Origin: Haloterrigena turkmenica DSM 5511
GTDB lineage: Archaea > Halobacteriota > Halobacteria > Halobacteriales > Natrialbaceae
Length of the DNA: 64,000 nt
Assembly: GCF_000025325.1 (NCBI RefSeq)
Contig: NC_013743.1
Span: 3,825,039-3,889,038 of the forward strand
Direction of reading: 5' to 3'
The translations under genes were made by a program, and so were the position numbers. The notes beneath the pieces were generated by a model that searched no databases, had not been told where the DNA came from, and saw nothing but the letters and a program-made list of their open reading frames with translations. Every line of letters begins with the position of its first letter. Position 1 is the first letter of the stretch. Shown in pieces: positions 55,174 through 63,550 of the stretch.

Positions 55174-55392
55174 CGCCGTCGGCTCGCCTCCGCGTTCGTC
55201 CTCGGTTTCGGTTCCGGTTCCGCTCGAGACCGTCGAGCCCGCCGCGACCGTCGAAACCGTCGCGGCCGGCGCGAACGCCGTGACATACTGGTGCGTTCGC
55301 TGGAATTTCGATAAGCGTTACGTCGACGGCGGGTAACCGGACGCTGCCGGCGTGCCCCTTTAATTCGCTCGGCTCCTACCCACGGGTACACA

Positions 55393-55632
55393 ATGAAGGT
55401 CCCCAATTCCCTCAAAAACGTCGAGCGAGACGATGCGGTCATCCGCACGTTCGAGTACGACGACGGCAGCGTCATCGCCGTCGACTTCGGGAACGCCGCC
55501 GCGGACCTCGAGATGGACGTTCTCGGCTCGACTGCGATCATCGTCGCCGACGGCGAACAGTTCGAGTTCGAACTCCCACCGGAGGCCAGCGACGTCTCCG
55601 CGAAGAACGGTGTCCTGACGATCACAGAGTAA
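55393..55632 (+). CDS. Small Hsp20-like beta protein
   Basis: A 79-residue protein MKVPNSLKNVERDDAVIRTF EYDDG... predicted to be all-beta. The C-terminal FELPPEASDVSAKNGVLTIT E resembles the end of the alpha-crystallin domain of Hsp20 proteins (the ...NGVLTI motif), so it may be a minimal, single-domain relative. The N-terminal region lacks the usual extension. It probably has a chaperone-like role; not established. Confidence 0.72.
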   Translation: MKVPNSLKNVERDDAVIRTFEYDDGSVIAVDFGNAAADLEMDVLGSTAIIVADGEQFEFELPPEASDVSAKNGVLTITE

Positions 55633-55793
55633 CGCGGCCGCGACCGATCGAGCCGAGAGTGGCAACTGAACGGGCCGTGACGCCAAAAGCACAGGGTCGA
55701 GAGGCGGGTGGGCAGTCATGGTCGCGGAGGCGTGTCGAGACGACTGCGGCGGGAAACGCGTCTGGCCATCGTTTTCGTCTTGGTATGAGAAGT

Positions 55794-55803
55794 AATTTAT
55801 CGG
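55794..55803 (+). promoter_or_regulatory. TATA box for the gene at 55825
   Basis: AATTTATCGG lies 22-31 nt upstream of the ATG at 55825, fitting a leaderless promoter and supporting the small gene. Confidence 0.5.
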
Positions 55804-55824
55804 TTATCCAACTACCAGTGACCG

Positions 55825-56031
55825 ATGTCGGACTCGAGTCGATCGCTGGGGCGCGACCGGCGGACGACGAACGCGCTCCTCACGCTGCTCCTCGTCACGC
55901 TCGCTGCGGGGTTTCTCTACGTCGGAGAGGGCACCGGCGGTGTAACCCGTTCCGTCGCCGAACTGATTCTCACGACGGTGCTCTGGGTGCCGATTGTAGC
56001 CGGCATCGCGCTGGTCCTCAGTCGAGGGTGA
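55825..56031 (+). CDS. Small two-helix membrane protein
   Basis: A 68-residue protein with two membrane helices (NALLTLLLVTLAAGFLYVGE about 16-35, and LILTTVLWVPIVAGIALVLS about 47-66), an Arg-rich N-terminus on the cytoplasmic side, and a well-placed TATA box. No family is recognised. Confidence 0.6.
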   Translation: MSDSSRSLGRDRRTTNALLTLLLVTLAAGFLYVGEGTGGVTRSVAELILTTVLWVPIVAGIALVLSRG

Positions 56032-56105
56032 GCGTCAGCGACAACCTCGGGGAGAACGTCGGCGACAAACGCAACCCACTCCAGTCTCGACGCCTAACTG
56101 ACGGT

Positions 56106-56681
56106 ATGAGCACGCTCGACGACGTCGATCAGTGGCGCGAGGAGCTCGAGTCGAAACGCGACGAGAAAGACGAGTTCTTCGCGGACCACCCGCAGTCGCC
56201 GATCCCGCCCGAAGAGCGCGAGGAGTTCGACGGTCTGGACTACTTCGATCCCGATCCGGACTACCGCGTGGCCGCGACCGCGACGGTCCACGACGACCCT
56301 GAGGTCGTCCTGATGGATACGACCGCGGGCCGAGAGATGCGGTATCTGCGAGTCGCGACGCTCGAGTTTGCCTTGGAGCGAGCGGACGAGGAACTCGAGG
56401 ACGGTACGTTCGAACTCAACGCCTACCAGCTGGAGAGCCCCAACGAGGAGCCGCTGTTCGTCCCCTTCCGGGACAAGACCACGGGCCAGCAAAGCTACGA
56501 GGGCGGCCGGTACATGGAGCTGTCGGCCGATCGCGACCTCGCGAACGGTGACGAACTCGTCGTCGACTTCAACCTCGCGTACACTCCGTTTTGCGCCTAC
56601 AGCGACACCTTCGACTGTCCGCTGCCGCCCGAGGAGAACTGGCTCGAGGTGGCGATTCCGGCCGGCGAGCGATTCGAGTAA
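56106..56681 (+). CDS. DUF1684-family protein
   Basis: A 191-residue protein starting MSTLDDVDQWREELESKRDE. It matches DUF1684: KDEFFADHPQSPIPPEER near residue 20, GLDYFDPDPDYR, FVPFRDKTTGQQSYEGGRYM and FNLAYTPFCAYSDTFDCPLP PEENWL. Residues YxPFCxY ... CPxPPxxN are diagnostic. The family is widespread but its biochemistry is unknown. The frame is open upstream, but the chosen Met gives the family start. Confidence 0.88.
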   Translation: MSTLDDVDQWREELESKRDEKDEFFADHPQSPIPPEEREEFDGLDYFDPDPDYRVAATATVHDDPEVVLMDTTAGREMRYLRVATLEFALERADEELEDGTFELNAYQLESPNEEPLFVPFRDKTTGQQSYEGGRYMELSADRDLANGDELVVDFNLAYTPFCAYSDTFDCPLPPEENWLEVAIPAGERFE

Positions 56682-56909
56682 CGGCGACGTACACCTGGCT
56701 GCTGTGTGACCTCGTTTCCCACGGACAGTTTCGGGTCGAGTTACAGTTCGGAAATCGATAGCCGGCGCCGCGTCTCGAGTTGAAGCGAAGGGGTTGTCAA
56801 ACGGCGGATAGCTCGAGTCGAAACGGGGGCGTACGGGAACGGATACCATGTTTTAGAGGGATGAATTAAGAACGGATGGAGACGAGCGAAGGGCGGGTGG
56901 AAATGAATG

Positions 56910-57042
56910 CGTCCTGCTATCGTGGCACCGGGGAATCGCCACACCCTCCCCAACCGATTCACTCGTTCACTCGCTCATCCCTCGCGTGGTTTCGGTCCGC
57001 GGTTCACCGTTGGTTCACCGCGGTCCAGCACGCGCTACCGCA
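56910..57042. repeat. Dispersed intergenic repeat, copy 3
   Basis: The left block is CGTCCTGCTATCGTGG ... CACCCTCCCCAACCGATT, the middle TCGCTCATCCCTCGCG and the right end CAGCACGCGCTACCGCA, matching copies 1 and 2. The core (56996-57026) has two GGTTCACCG direct repeats flanked by CCGCGG. It accounts for much of the 56682-57092 gap, in which I see no gene. Confidence 0.75.
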
Positions 57043-57092
57043 CGTCGGCTGATCGGGTTACAGTGAGATGGCTTGCTGTCGGCGGAACGTCA

Positions 57093-57773
57093 TCAGGGCG
57101 CGACGCCGACGGTCAGCAGCGTGCCGAACTCCCGGTAGCGTTCCACCATCTCCTCGCGGGTGTCCCAGTCGTCGGTCGGGAACTCGGCCTCGGCGGGGAT
57201 CGTAATCTCGCGGTCGGGGATGTTGTCCTGTTCGGCGACGTGCAGTCCCGCCTCGCGGAAGGCCTCGCGGTACCGGTCGCGGTCCCAGCGGGTCATCTCA
57301 ATCGAGATGAACTCCTGCCACTCGTGAGAGTGGACGTTCTCCTCGTAGTAGTTGACGGCGCAGTAGAAGGTGCCCCCGGGTCGGAGGACGCGGGCGATTT
57401 CCTCGAGGGTGTGCTGTGGATCCGCGGCGTAGTAGAAGGCTTCCATCGACCAGACGTGGTCGATCGAGTCGTCGGCGAACGGCAGTTCGTTGAAGTCGCC
57501 GACGAGGAATCCGACCGCCGGATCGTCGGTGTATTCCGCGGCGTTGCGGGCCATCTCCGGCGCGCCGTCGAGACCGTAGACGCGGCCCGCGTCCTTGGTG
57601 TCCCGCAGCGCGCGGCCGGCGTAGCCGCTGCCACAGCCCAGATCGAGGACGACGTCGCCCGATTCGACCGGCATCCGCGCGAGCGCGTGCTTCGCGGTGT
57701 GCCAGTGGCGGTCTTCCATGCCCCTGTCTCGGCCGCTCGCGGCCCACTCGTCGAACTCCTCGCGAACGCTCAT
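57093..57773 (-). CDS. Class I SAM-dependent methyltransferase
   Basis: A 226-residue protein. SAM motif I is VVLDLGCGSGYAGRALRDTK (about 40-59), motif II is YGLDGAPEMARNA, and post-I GFLVGDFNELPFADDSIDHV WSMEAFYY follows. The C-terminal part (DRDRYREAFREAGLHVAEQD NIPDREI) is typical of Methyltransf_11 proteins. The substrate is unknown. A DtxR-type palindrome lies about 130 nt upstream of its start. Confidence 0.88.
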   Translation of the reverse strand: MSVREEFDEWAASGRDRGMEDRHWHTAKHALARMPVESGDVVLDLGCGSGYAGRALRDTKDAGRVYGLDGAPEMARNAAEYTDDPAVGFLVGDFNELPFADDSIDHVWSMEAFYYAADPQHTLEEIARVLRPGGTFYCAVNYYEENVHSHEWQEFISIEMTRWDRDRYREAFREAGLHVAEQDNIPDREITIPAEAEFPTDDWDTREEMVERYREFGTLLTVGVAP

Positions 57774-57905
57774 ACGCGAATTCTCACACCGAGCGAGGAA
57801 AACGTGTTCGACTCGGCACCGCGGCGGATCGGTGGCAGGTCTACGCCGCTTCGAGGAGACGGTGGTTCGATTCGAACCGCTGATTCCGGATCGACCGACA
57901 GGCTT

Positions 57906-57921
57906 TTTAGGCTAGCCTAAA
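57906..57921. promoter_or_regulatory. DtxR/IdeR-type palindrome
   Basis: TTTAGGCTAGCCTAAA is a perfect 16-bp palindrome resembling metal-dependent DtxR-family operators (TTAGG ... CCTAA). A degenerate copy (12 of 16 matches) starts at 57940. The nearest genes are the methyltransferase (start at 57773) and the DUF7090-like gene (start at 58076). Confidence 0.6.
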
Positions 57922-58075
57922 TAGAAATGAACGGAGAGGTTTAGGTCGGCCGAAATCCGTGGGCATCGGATCGTGGCCGAGCGAACCCTTCCGTGGGTCG
58001 TCTTTTCGCGCGGCGAGCGAGAACCCCGCAAATATCCGCACTATTAAGTCGGTGCCGAAAGTTGTTCACGCCAAT

Positions 58076-58654
58076 ATGGAGTATACGCTTGAGATAGATG
58101 GCACCCCGGAAACGGTACCAGGCGGCACCGGTGTGCTCCTTCTCCACCCCAGCACAGGTGAAACCGACCGCATCGACACCGAATTTCTCAAGACCGATAC
58201 CGACCATTTCCTCGTCGTCTCTACGCGAACGACCGCGCGCGAAGTCAAACAGAAACTCGAGTACTACGACGTCGACGAGGACCGCGCCGAGATCCTCGAC
58301 ACGCTGAGCATCGAACACGGCTACTCGCGGCGCAAGAGCGACACCGTCCACTACGTCGCCGCCCCCGACGACATCGACGGCATCGTCGAGCACATCGACG
58401 GCTTTCTCAAGGCCCACGACGGGAAACTCCGCCTCAGTTTCGACTCCGTAACCGAACTGGCCTACTACGCCGGCGACGAGGCCGCCCTCGAGGCCGTCGA
58501 GCGCATCCTCGACCTCCTCGAGGAGTACGACGCCATCGGCCTCTTCCACGTCTCCGAGGAACCCCACGACGAGGAACTCGTCGAGCAGTTCCGCGAGCGC
58601 TTCGACGGCGTCATCGACTTAGACGAGGACGGCAGCGTCGACGCCGAGTTCTGA
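58076..58654 (+). CDS. DUF7090-like haloarchaeal protein
   Basis: A 192-residue protein starting MEYTLEIDGTPETVPGGTGV. It resembles a KaiC-like or RecA-like fold without a clear Walker A (VPGGTGVLLLHPSTGETDRI), with LVVSTRTTAREVKQKLEYYD, a central SDTVHYVAAPDDIDGIV and LRLSFDSVTELAYYAG. I take it to be a member of the haloarchaeal DUF7090 family; function unknown. The ATG is about 30 nt downstream of a CTATTAAG element at 58041. Confidence 0.78.
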   Translation: MEYTLEIDGTPETVPGGTGVLLLHPSTGETDRIDTEFLKTDTDHFLVVSTRTTAREVKQKLEYYDVDEDRAEILDTLSIEHGYSRRKSDTVHYVAAPDDIDGIVEHIDGFLKAHDGKLRLSFDSVTELAYYAGDEAALEAVERILDLLEEYDAIGLFHVSEEPHDEELVEQFRERFDGVIDLDEDGSVDAEF

Positions 58655-58902
58655 GCGGTCGCGCGGATTTTCCCGAACGGGTTCGTGAGTGTCGCCACTG
58701 GACGACTCGAGGGACCGGTCGGTCTGTGCCTCGTTGGGAACCGGACCCCTGATCGTTGAGCGGTTCCGGACGCGCCCGTCACGGAGCACGGATGTTGACC
58801 ATCATGAACGACAGATCGACGGCAATAGAGATTTATCACACCGTTCGGTGAAGGCGCGCCTGTCGCCGTGAGTCCCATCGCGGCGACGGAACGGTGAAGA
58901 CA

Positions 58903-59337
58903 ATGCCCGAAATCAAATCGATCGTCCGCGAACAGGTTGTGAGCGCGTCTCCGGACTCGTCGCTCACCGAGTTAGCCGAGCTCATGGACGATGAGGACGT
59001 CGGCAGCGTCGTCATCGTCGAGGAAGAGCAGCCACAGGGGATCGTCACGGACCGCGATATCACGATCGAGGCGGTCTCCCGCGGGGAAGATCCCACCTCG
59101 GTGACCGCCGCCGACGTGATGAGCGAGGACCTCGTGACCGTCGACATCGACAGCGGAATTTTCGACGTCCTCCGGACCATGGAGGACACGAACGTTCGGC
59201 GCGTACCCGCCACAGACGCGGACGGGAACCTCGCCGGAATCGTCGCGTTCGACGACTTCGTCGTTCTCCTCGGTCGAGAGCTGAAACTGCTCAGTGACGT
59301 CGTCGAAGCCGAGATTCCGCCGTACGAACACACCTGA
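58903..59337 (+). CDS. Two-CBS-domain protein
   Basis: A 144-residue protein with two CBS motifs: VSASPDSSLTELAELMDDED VGSVVIVEEEQPQGIVTDRDIT and DLVTVDIDSGIFDVLRTMED TNVRRVPATDADGNLAGIVAFDD. The second is followed by a helix DFVVLLGRELKLLSDVVEAE. CBS pairs bind adenosine nucleotides and regulate partners. There is no catalytic domain. Confidence 0.9.
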   Translation: MPEIKSIVREQVVSASPDSSLTELAELMDDEDVGSVVIVEEEQPQGIVTDRDITIEAVSRGEDPTSVTAADVMSEDLVTVDIDSGIFDVLRTMEDTNVRRVPATDADGNLAGIVAFDDFVVLLGRELKLLSDVVEAEIPPYEHT

Positions 59338-59525
59338 GAGCGCGCTGCTCGGTCGCGATGCAGTGACGGTCGAGAAGGCCCCGGCCGTTTCCGTCTCTCG
59401 ATCCGTCCCTGGGCGACCGTCGAGAGCGACTCGAGTCGAGGACGGCCCGCCGACGTCACTCGATTCGGCGGTCCGGACGTGGTTATCGGAGACAACGAGT
59501 CGAGACGATGAGCGGAGTGCGACGC

Positions 59526-60308
59526 TCAGTCCGCAAGCGAGTCGAACGTCTTCTCGGCCCAGCGAATCGCGTACTCAGGGCCGTGATCACGGTAAGCGTC
59601 GGTGTCCAGCGCCGCGAACGGCGCCGGTAGCTCGATAGCGTGTTTGATCGCCGCACACGCCAGTTCCGTCGCGTCGGCGAACTCCGTCTCGCCGCGTGCG
59701 ACCGCCCGCGACAGTCCCGAGACCCGATCCTCGAGTTGCGTGCCCGCATCCTGCCACGCGTCGGCCAGCTCCGGGTGGTCGTCGTGCCAGTCGGCGAAGA
59801 CCTCCCGGCTCTGGAGTCCGACCCAGCCGTCGTACAGCGCAGCGGCCACCTGGTAGGTGCCGTTCGGATCGAGCGCGACCGCCCGGTCCAGATCCGGATA
59901 CGCCTCCTCGAAGAAGCCGATGAAGTGTTCGGGGACCTCGAGGTCGAGCTCGACGAGCGCCTCGGCGAGCAGGAAGTCGATAAACGGCTCCGGCGACCCC
60001 TCGACGCGCGGTTTGACGATGACCGTCGGCGGATCGGTCTGGCGGGTCCAGACGACGCTGCCGTCGCCCGGCATCCCGACGGTGAAATCCGAACTCGCGT
60101 ACCGGGCGAGCAGCTTCGGGGCGTCCGCCGGCAGCCAGTCGGCGGGATAGCTCGCCGGCTCGAGGGCGTCGGCGAACAGTCCCAGCTCTTCGGCCTGAGC
60201 GGGCGGCAACGTCTCGAAATCGCGCTCGCAGTCGACGATCCGCACGTCCGGTACGTACTCGTCGCGAACCGCTTCGACGGGACTCGAGAGGTCGCGAGCC
60301 GTAAACAT
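59526..60308 (-). CDS. Conserved haloarchaeal protein (probably DUF7089)
   Basis: A 260-residue protein starting MFTARDLSSPVEAVRDEYVP. It reads like the haloarchaeal DUF7089 family (LPPAQAEELGLFADALEPAS YPADWLP; TRQTDPPTVIVKPRVEGSPE PFIDFL; EHFIGFFEEAYPDLDRA), although I cannot confirm the number. The C-terminal part is helical. The start overlaps by one base the stop of a 29-residue peptide gene. Function unknown. Confidence 0.75.
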   Translation of the reverse strand: MFTARDLSSPVEAVRDEYVPDVRIVDCERDFETLPPAQAEELGLFADALEPASYPADWLPADAPKLLARYASSDFTVGMPGDGSVVWTRQTDPPTVIVKPRVEGSPEPFIDFLLAEALVELDLEVPEHFIGFFEEAYPDLDRAVALDPNGTYQVAAALYDGWVGLQSREVFADWHDDHPELADAWQDAGTQLEDRVSGLSRAVARGETEFADATELACAAIKHAIELPAPFAALDTDAYRDHGPEYAIRWAEKTFDSLAD

Positions 60309-60397
60309 CAGGCGAGAGTGGTCTGGGCGACGACCAGCAGCGCCAGCAGTGCCGATGCAGCGATCGTGGTGAGAACGATCTTGGTTGGGGTGCTCAT
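60308..60397 (-). CDS. 29-residue single-helix membrane peptide
   Basis: A 29-residue ORF, MSTPTKIVLTTIAASALLAL plus LVVAQTTLA, with a single membrane helix. Its stop codon overlaps the next gene's start by one base (TGATG). Such coupling, a haloarchaeal composition and an ATG start suggest a real small gene that is easily missed. Confidence 0.6.
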   Translation of the reverse strand: MSTPTKIVLTTIAASALLALLVVAQTTLA

Positions 60398-60659
60398 ACG
60401 GAAGCCAACTCGAGCGCGTCGCTTAAATCCATCTTTCTCTCCCGGCAACGGACCGCTATCGAGGCGTTTCGCCGTCGGTGACGGCACTCGAGTCTTCCAC
60501 GTAGCCGTTCGGAATTATTCTCGCCCCACCATTGAGTTCCCAGACCATCATTTCATGTGGAACCGAAATACCAATGTCATATCCAAAGAGCGGTAGTGAA
60601 CCGTGGGTTGCACTCGAAAGGGAGGGGTGAAGGGGACTCGGTCGCGACGGCGCCGGTCG

Positions 60660-61703
60660 TTACTCTTCGCCGTCTCGCCACGAGTCCGGGACGTCGATGA
60701 CGTACCGACCGTCCTCCTGTAAGGAGATGATGTACTCTTCGCGATTGTAGAGTTCCATCAGGTTGAGCTCGTACTGACCCGGACTGACGATCTTGATGCT
60801 CTCGAACTGCTCGTTGAGTTCCTCGCGGAGCTCCTCGATCGAGGGCTGCTCTCCCGACGGTTCGCTGACGACCCGGCCGTCGCTCGGCGGGGTCTTGTCG
60901 TCCGCGTTGGCCGCGGTGTCCGGTCCCTGATCGTGCTGGGGCGGGTTGTCGGGGAGATCGTTCGTCGAGACGACCTCGCTTCGAGCGTCGGCCTGCGCGT
61001 CGTTCTCGCTGTCGGCCATGATCGACTCGCCCGGCGAGTCGGCGGGCTCGGCCGCCGAGGTCGCACTCGAGGCCGCCGAGGACGCGTCCACCGTCGACGT
61101 CGAGGTCGATGCTGATGCCGAGGACGCGTCCGTTTCCGATGTCGATGCCGATTTCGAGGACGCGTCCGCTTCCGGCGGCGAGCGATCCTCGGGTCGACGA
61201 GCCGTCTCCGGCCACTCCTCGAACTCGCCGGCCGGCGTCTCAGCGCCGTCCGCCGATTCGTCGCTCGAGGGCCAGGAACGCTCCGCTCGATCGTCGGTCG
61301 ACCGGTCTCGTCGCGTCCCGTCGGTCGGCGTCGATCCGGCGGCCGCGGCGGCCGAGGCCGGATCGCTGCTGGCGGTCATCGAGTCGACGTCATTGGCTCC
61401 CGGTTCGTCGGCGTCGGTCGCCGACGCCTTCCCGGACCGGCTCGTCCCCGACGAGACCCAGTCACGAACGGTCTCTGCGGCGCGTTCGACAGTTCCGGCA
61501 TCGTCGGCCGTTCCGGCCGCGTTCCCGCCGGAACTCCCAGCCGAATCGGACGTTTGTGTAGCGGCCGACTCGCTCGAGCCGGTCGCGGCCCGCGCGGCGG
61601 GTGCAAACTGGAACTTGTTCCCACCGCAGTCGGGACAGCCCGACAGCATCTCCTTGGAGCCGTCGGGGAACGTCCGGCCGCAGTTCGTGCATTCGTGTGG
61701 CAT
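60660..61703 (-). CDS. oapC: OapC/ArvC zinc-ribbon protein
   Basis: A 347-residue protein. The N-terminal zinc ribbon is CTNCGRTFPDGSKEMLSGCP DCGG (about 5-28). Residues 35-265 are a long Ser/Ala/Asp/Thr-rich disordered region, and the C-terminal 75 residues (EQPSIEELREELNEQFESIK IVSPGQYELNLMELYNREEY) are conserved. This is the pattern of the origin-associated protein OapC (also called ArvC). Its start overlaps the stop of oapB by one base (TAATG). Confidence 0.88.
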   Translation of the reverse strand: MPHECTNCGRTFPDGSKEMLSGCPDCGGNKFQFAPAARAATGSSESAATQTSDSAGSSGGNAAGTADDAGTVERAAETVRDWVSSGTSRSGKASATDADEPGANDVDSMTASSDPASAAAAAGSTPTDGTRRDRSTDDRAERSWPSSDESADGAETPAGEFEEWPETARRPEDRSPPEADASSKSASTSETDASSASASTSTSTVDASSAASSATSAAEPADSPGESIMADSENDAQADARSEVVSTNDLPDNPPQHDQGPDTAANADDKTPPSDGRVVSEPSGEQPSIEELREELNEQFESIKIVSPGQYELNLMELYNREEYIISLQEDGRYVIDVPDSWRDGEE

Positions 61704-62104
61704 TAGTCTCGGGATACGAGCGCGCTGATCAGCGTTTCGTCCTTGTGGAGCGTCTCGATCTGGTTGGCCGGACCGATAACGGTCAGCTTCGCCGTGGACT
61801 CCTCACTGCCCATGATCCGGCCGAGCAGCGACGAGTCGTTCGCCTTGGATTTCGGATAGGTCTCGATCTCGATCCCGTTGAATTCGTCGGGACTGATCTC
61901 GGACATCGTCACCTCGATGAGTCGACTCTCCTCGTCGGGGGTCAGCCCCTCCTCGAGGATGACGATGTTGCCGTCGTGGACGCCGTCTAAGATCATCCGG
62001 ATTTTCTCCATGGTGGCCATGTTCTCCATCCGTTCGCCGCTGATCAGATCGATCTGGACACCGTCGGGACCCTCCGGGTCGTCCGTGTTAGTTGCTTTTG
62101 GCAT
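61703..62104 (-). CDS. oapB: OapB/ArvB (DUF2073) protein
   Basis: A 133-residue protein of the DUF2073 family: VQIDLISGERMENMATMEKI RMILDGVHDGNIVILEEGLT PDEESRLIEVTMSEIS, then GIEIETYPKSKANDSSLLGR IMG. Between oapA (6 nt upstream) and oapC (1-nt overlap), it is the middle gene of a tight operon known next to the oriC1 origin of haloarchaea. Function is not settled; it probably works with the GTPase. Confidence 0.9.
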   Translation of the reverse strand: MPKATNTDDPEGPDGVQIDLISGERMENMATMEKIRMILDGVHDGNIVILEEGLTPDEESRLIEVTMSEISPDEFNGIEIETYPKSKANDSSLLGRIMGSEESTAKLTVIGPANQIETLHKDETLISALVSRD

Positions 62105-62110
62105 CGATAC

Positions 62111-62749
62111 TCACCCGAAGTACTCCGCGATGTTCTCGTAGACTTCGTCCATGTTTTCGCCTTCCTTTGCCGAGAGGGGAATCGTCTTGTGCTGCGGGAA
62201 GGCATCCTCGATGCGCTTGACGCTGGCGTCGTCGAGATCGATCTTGTTCGCGAAGATAAGAACCGGGAGATCGCGAGATTCGATGATACCGATCAGCATC
62301 GTGTTGACCTGCGTGATCGGGTCTTCCGCGCTGTCGAGGACGTAGATGACGCCGTCGACGTCCTCGCGGAGCCAGTGCATGGCTTCGGCGACCCCTTCGG
62401 TCGCCTCGCGGGAGCGACGGATGGCGTCGTCTTCCTCCATCTCGTCGGTAAACTCCTCGTAGTCGACTTTCGTCGTCACGCCGGGCGTGTCGACGATATC
62501 GATCTCGACCGACTTGCCGTTGCGCTCGATCTCGACGCCTTCCTTCCTCCGTGCGCGTCGCGTTTCGTGTGGAATGTGACTTTCGGCACCGACAGCGTCA
62601 CCCGTCCAGTCGCGAGCGATTCGGTTGGCAAGCGTCGTCTTTCCTGCGTTCGGCGGACCGTAGATACCGATTCGTTTGGGTTCCTCTTCCGAGAAGAGGC
62701 GATCCGTAACCCGAGAGATACTATCTTTGAGTTCTGTGAACAGTCCCAT
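62111..62749 (-). CDS. oapA: OapA/ArvA Era-like small GTPase
   Basis: A 212-residue GTPase from MGLFTELKDSISRVTDRLFS. G1 is GPPNAGKTT (31-39), G3 is VDTPG, G4 is NKID (FANKIDLDDA) and G5 is SAKEG. A Thr-containing switch I region precedes G3 (HIPHETRRARRKEGVEIE). OapA is the origin-associated GTPase of haloarchaea, recently linked to extracellular vesicle formation as ArvA in Haloferax. It is the first gene of the oapA-oapB-oapC operon and reads away from the origin. Confidence 0.92.
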   Translation of the reverse strand: MGLFTELKDSISRVTDRLFSEEEPKRIGIYGPPNAGKTTLANRIARDWTGDAVGAESHIPHETRRARRKEGVEIERNGKSVEIDIVDTPGVTTKVDYEEFTDEMEEDDAIRRSREATEGVAEAMHWLREDVDGVIYVLDSAEDPITQVNTMLIGIIESRDLPVLIFANKIDLDDASVKRIEDAFPQHKTIPLSAKEGENMDEVYENIAEYFG

Positions 62750-62906
62750 CTGTGGGGCCCTCCAGCACCGCGGGGTGGTGCATCTGCGCGTACTACAAAC
62801 CGAACCCACTTAAGCCTACGTCAGACGTGTAGACTATTCAACGAAACGGAGTTATACGGACAGATGGGGAGATCATACTAGCGGAACCGATAAACGTACT
62901 AGTAGG

Positions 62907-62966
62907 ATCGATAAATGGCTACCTCGACCGATAAATAGTTGCCTCGACTGATCGATGGCTGCCTCG
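62907..62966. repeat. Three tandem 20-bp repeats beside the origin
   Basis: Units ATCGATAAATGGCTACCTCG (62907-62926), ACCGATAAATAGTTGCCTCG (62927-62946) and ACTGATCGATGGCTGCCTCG (62947-62966) follow each other without gaps. A fourth, partial unit (ACCGATAAAC...) is at 62886-62906. They lie about 240 bp outside the left ORB and could be a protein-binding array. Confidence 0.7.
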
Positions 62967-63200
62967 AGTCGAAGCAGGGGGTCGATCGGAGCCGGGACTG
63001 TGACTACGGATCAGTCGGATGGCGACTCGAGAACCGCGACGGAGCATTGCATACAGTGATAGACTGACACAGCGAATACGCGTCAGTTATCGAGTGTGTG
63101 TTGATCGGTACCAGATATCACGATATGAGGGACGCTATAGATCGGCATACTAGTGTGAGTTCAAACATCATACTAGGAACGTACGTAGATCCGATGGAAG

Positions 63201-63227
63201 CCCCCCACCCCTTCGTTTCGGGTGGAG
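63201..63227 (-). promoter_or_regulatory. Origin recognition box, left copy
   Basis: On the minus strand: CTCCACCCGAAACGAAGGGG followed by TGGGGGG. It is the archaeal Orc1/Cdc6-binding ORB core with the haloarchaeal G-run. Confidence 0.88.
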
Positions 63228-63523
63228 AGTCGCGATCGTGGGGGTGGGGGAGTGGTATTGTTCGGGTGGAAAGACTCTGTAGCGACCCCGAGATCCCGTT
63301 CAAACGGACAGTACAGACCGTCAACCGGTGAGTTTCGGGTCGAACGACGTCTCTAGTAACTCGAGCCGTCTAGAGAGGCTGTTCTAGTAGGAACTAGCAA
63401 CTAGAACCAACATCTCTAGTAAAAATCTAGTTTTGCTAGTGCTACGGACCGAGTTTCTGGCCCATGGAAATAAAGGTTCCCGTTCTAGAGACCCCCCCTC
63501 CCCCCACCCCCTCCTTCGTAGCG

Positions 63524-63550
63524 TTCCACCTGAAACGAAGGGGTGGGGGG
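63524..63550 (+). promoter_or_regulatory. Origin recognition box, right copy
   Basis: TTCCACCTGAAACGAAGGGG followed by TGGGGGG on the plus strand, the mirror image of the left ORB. A pyrimidine-rich tract just before it (63490-63515, CCCCCCTCCCCCCACCCCCT) looks like a degenerate third box in the opposite direction. Confidence 0.88.
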
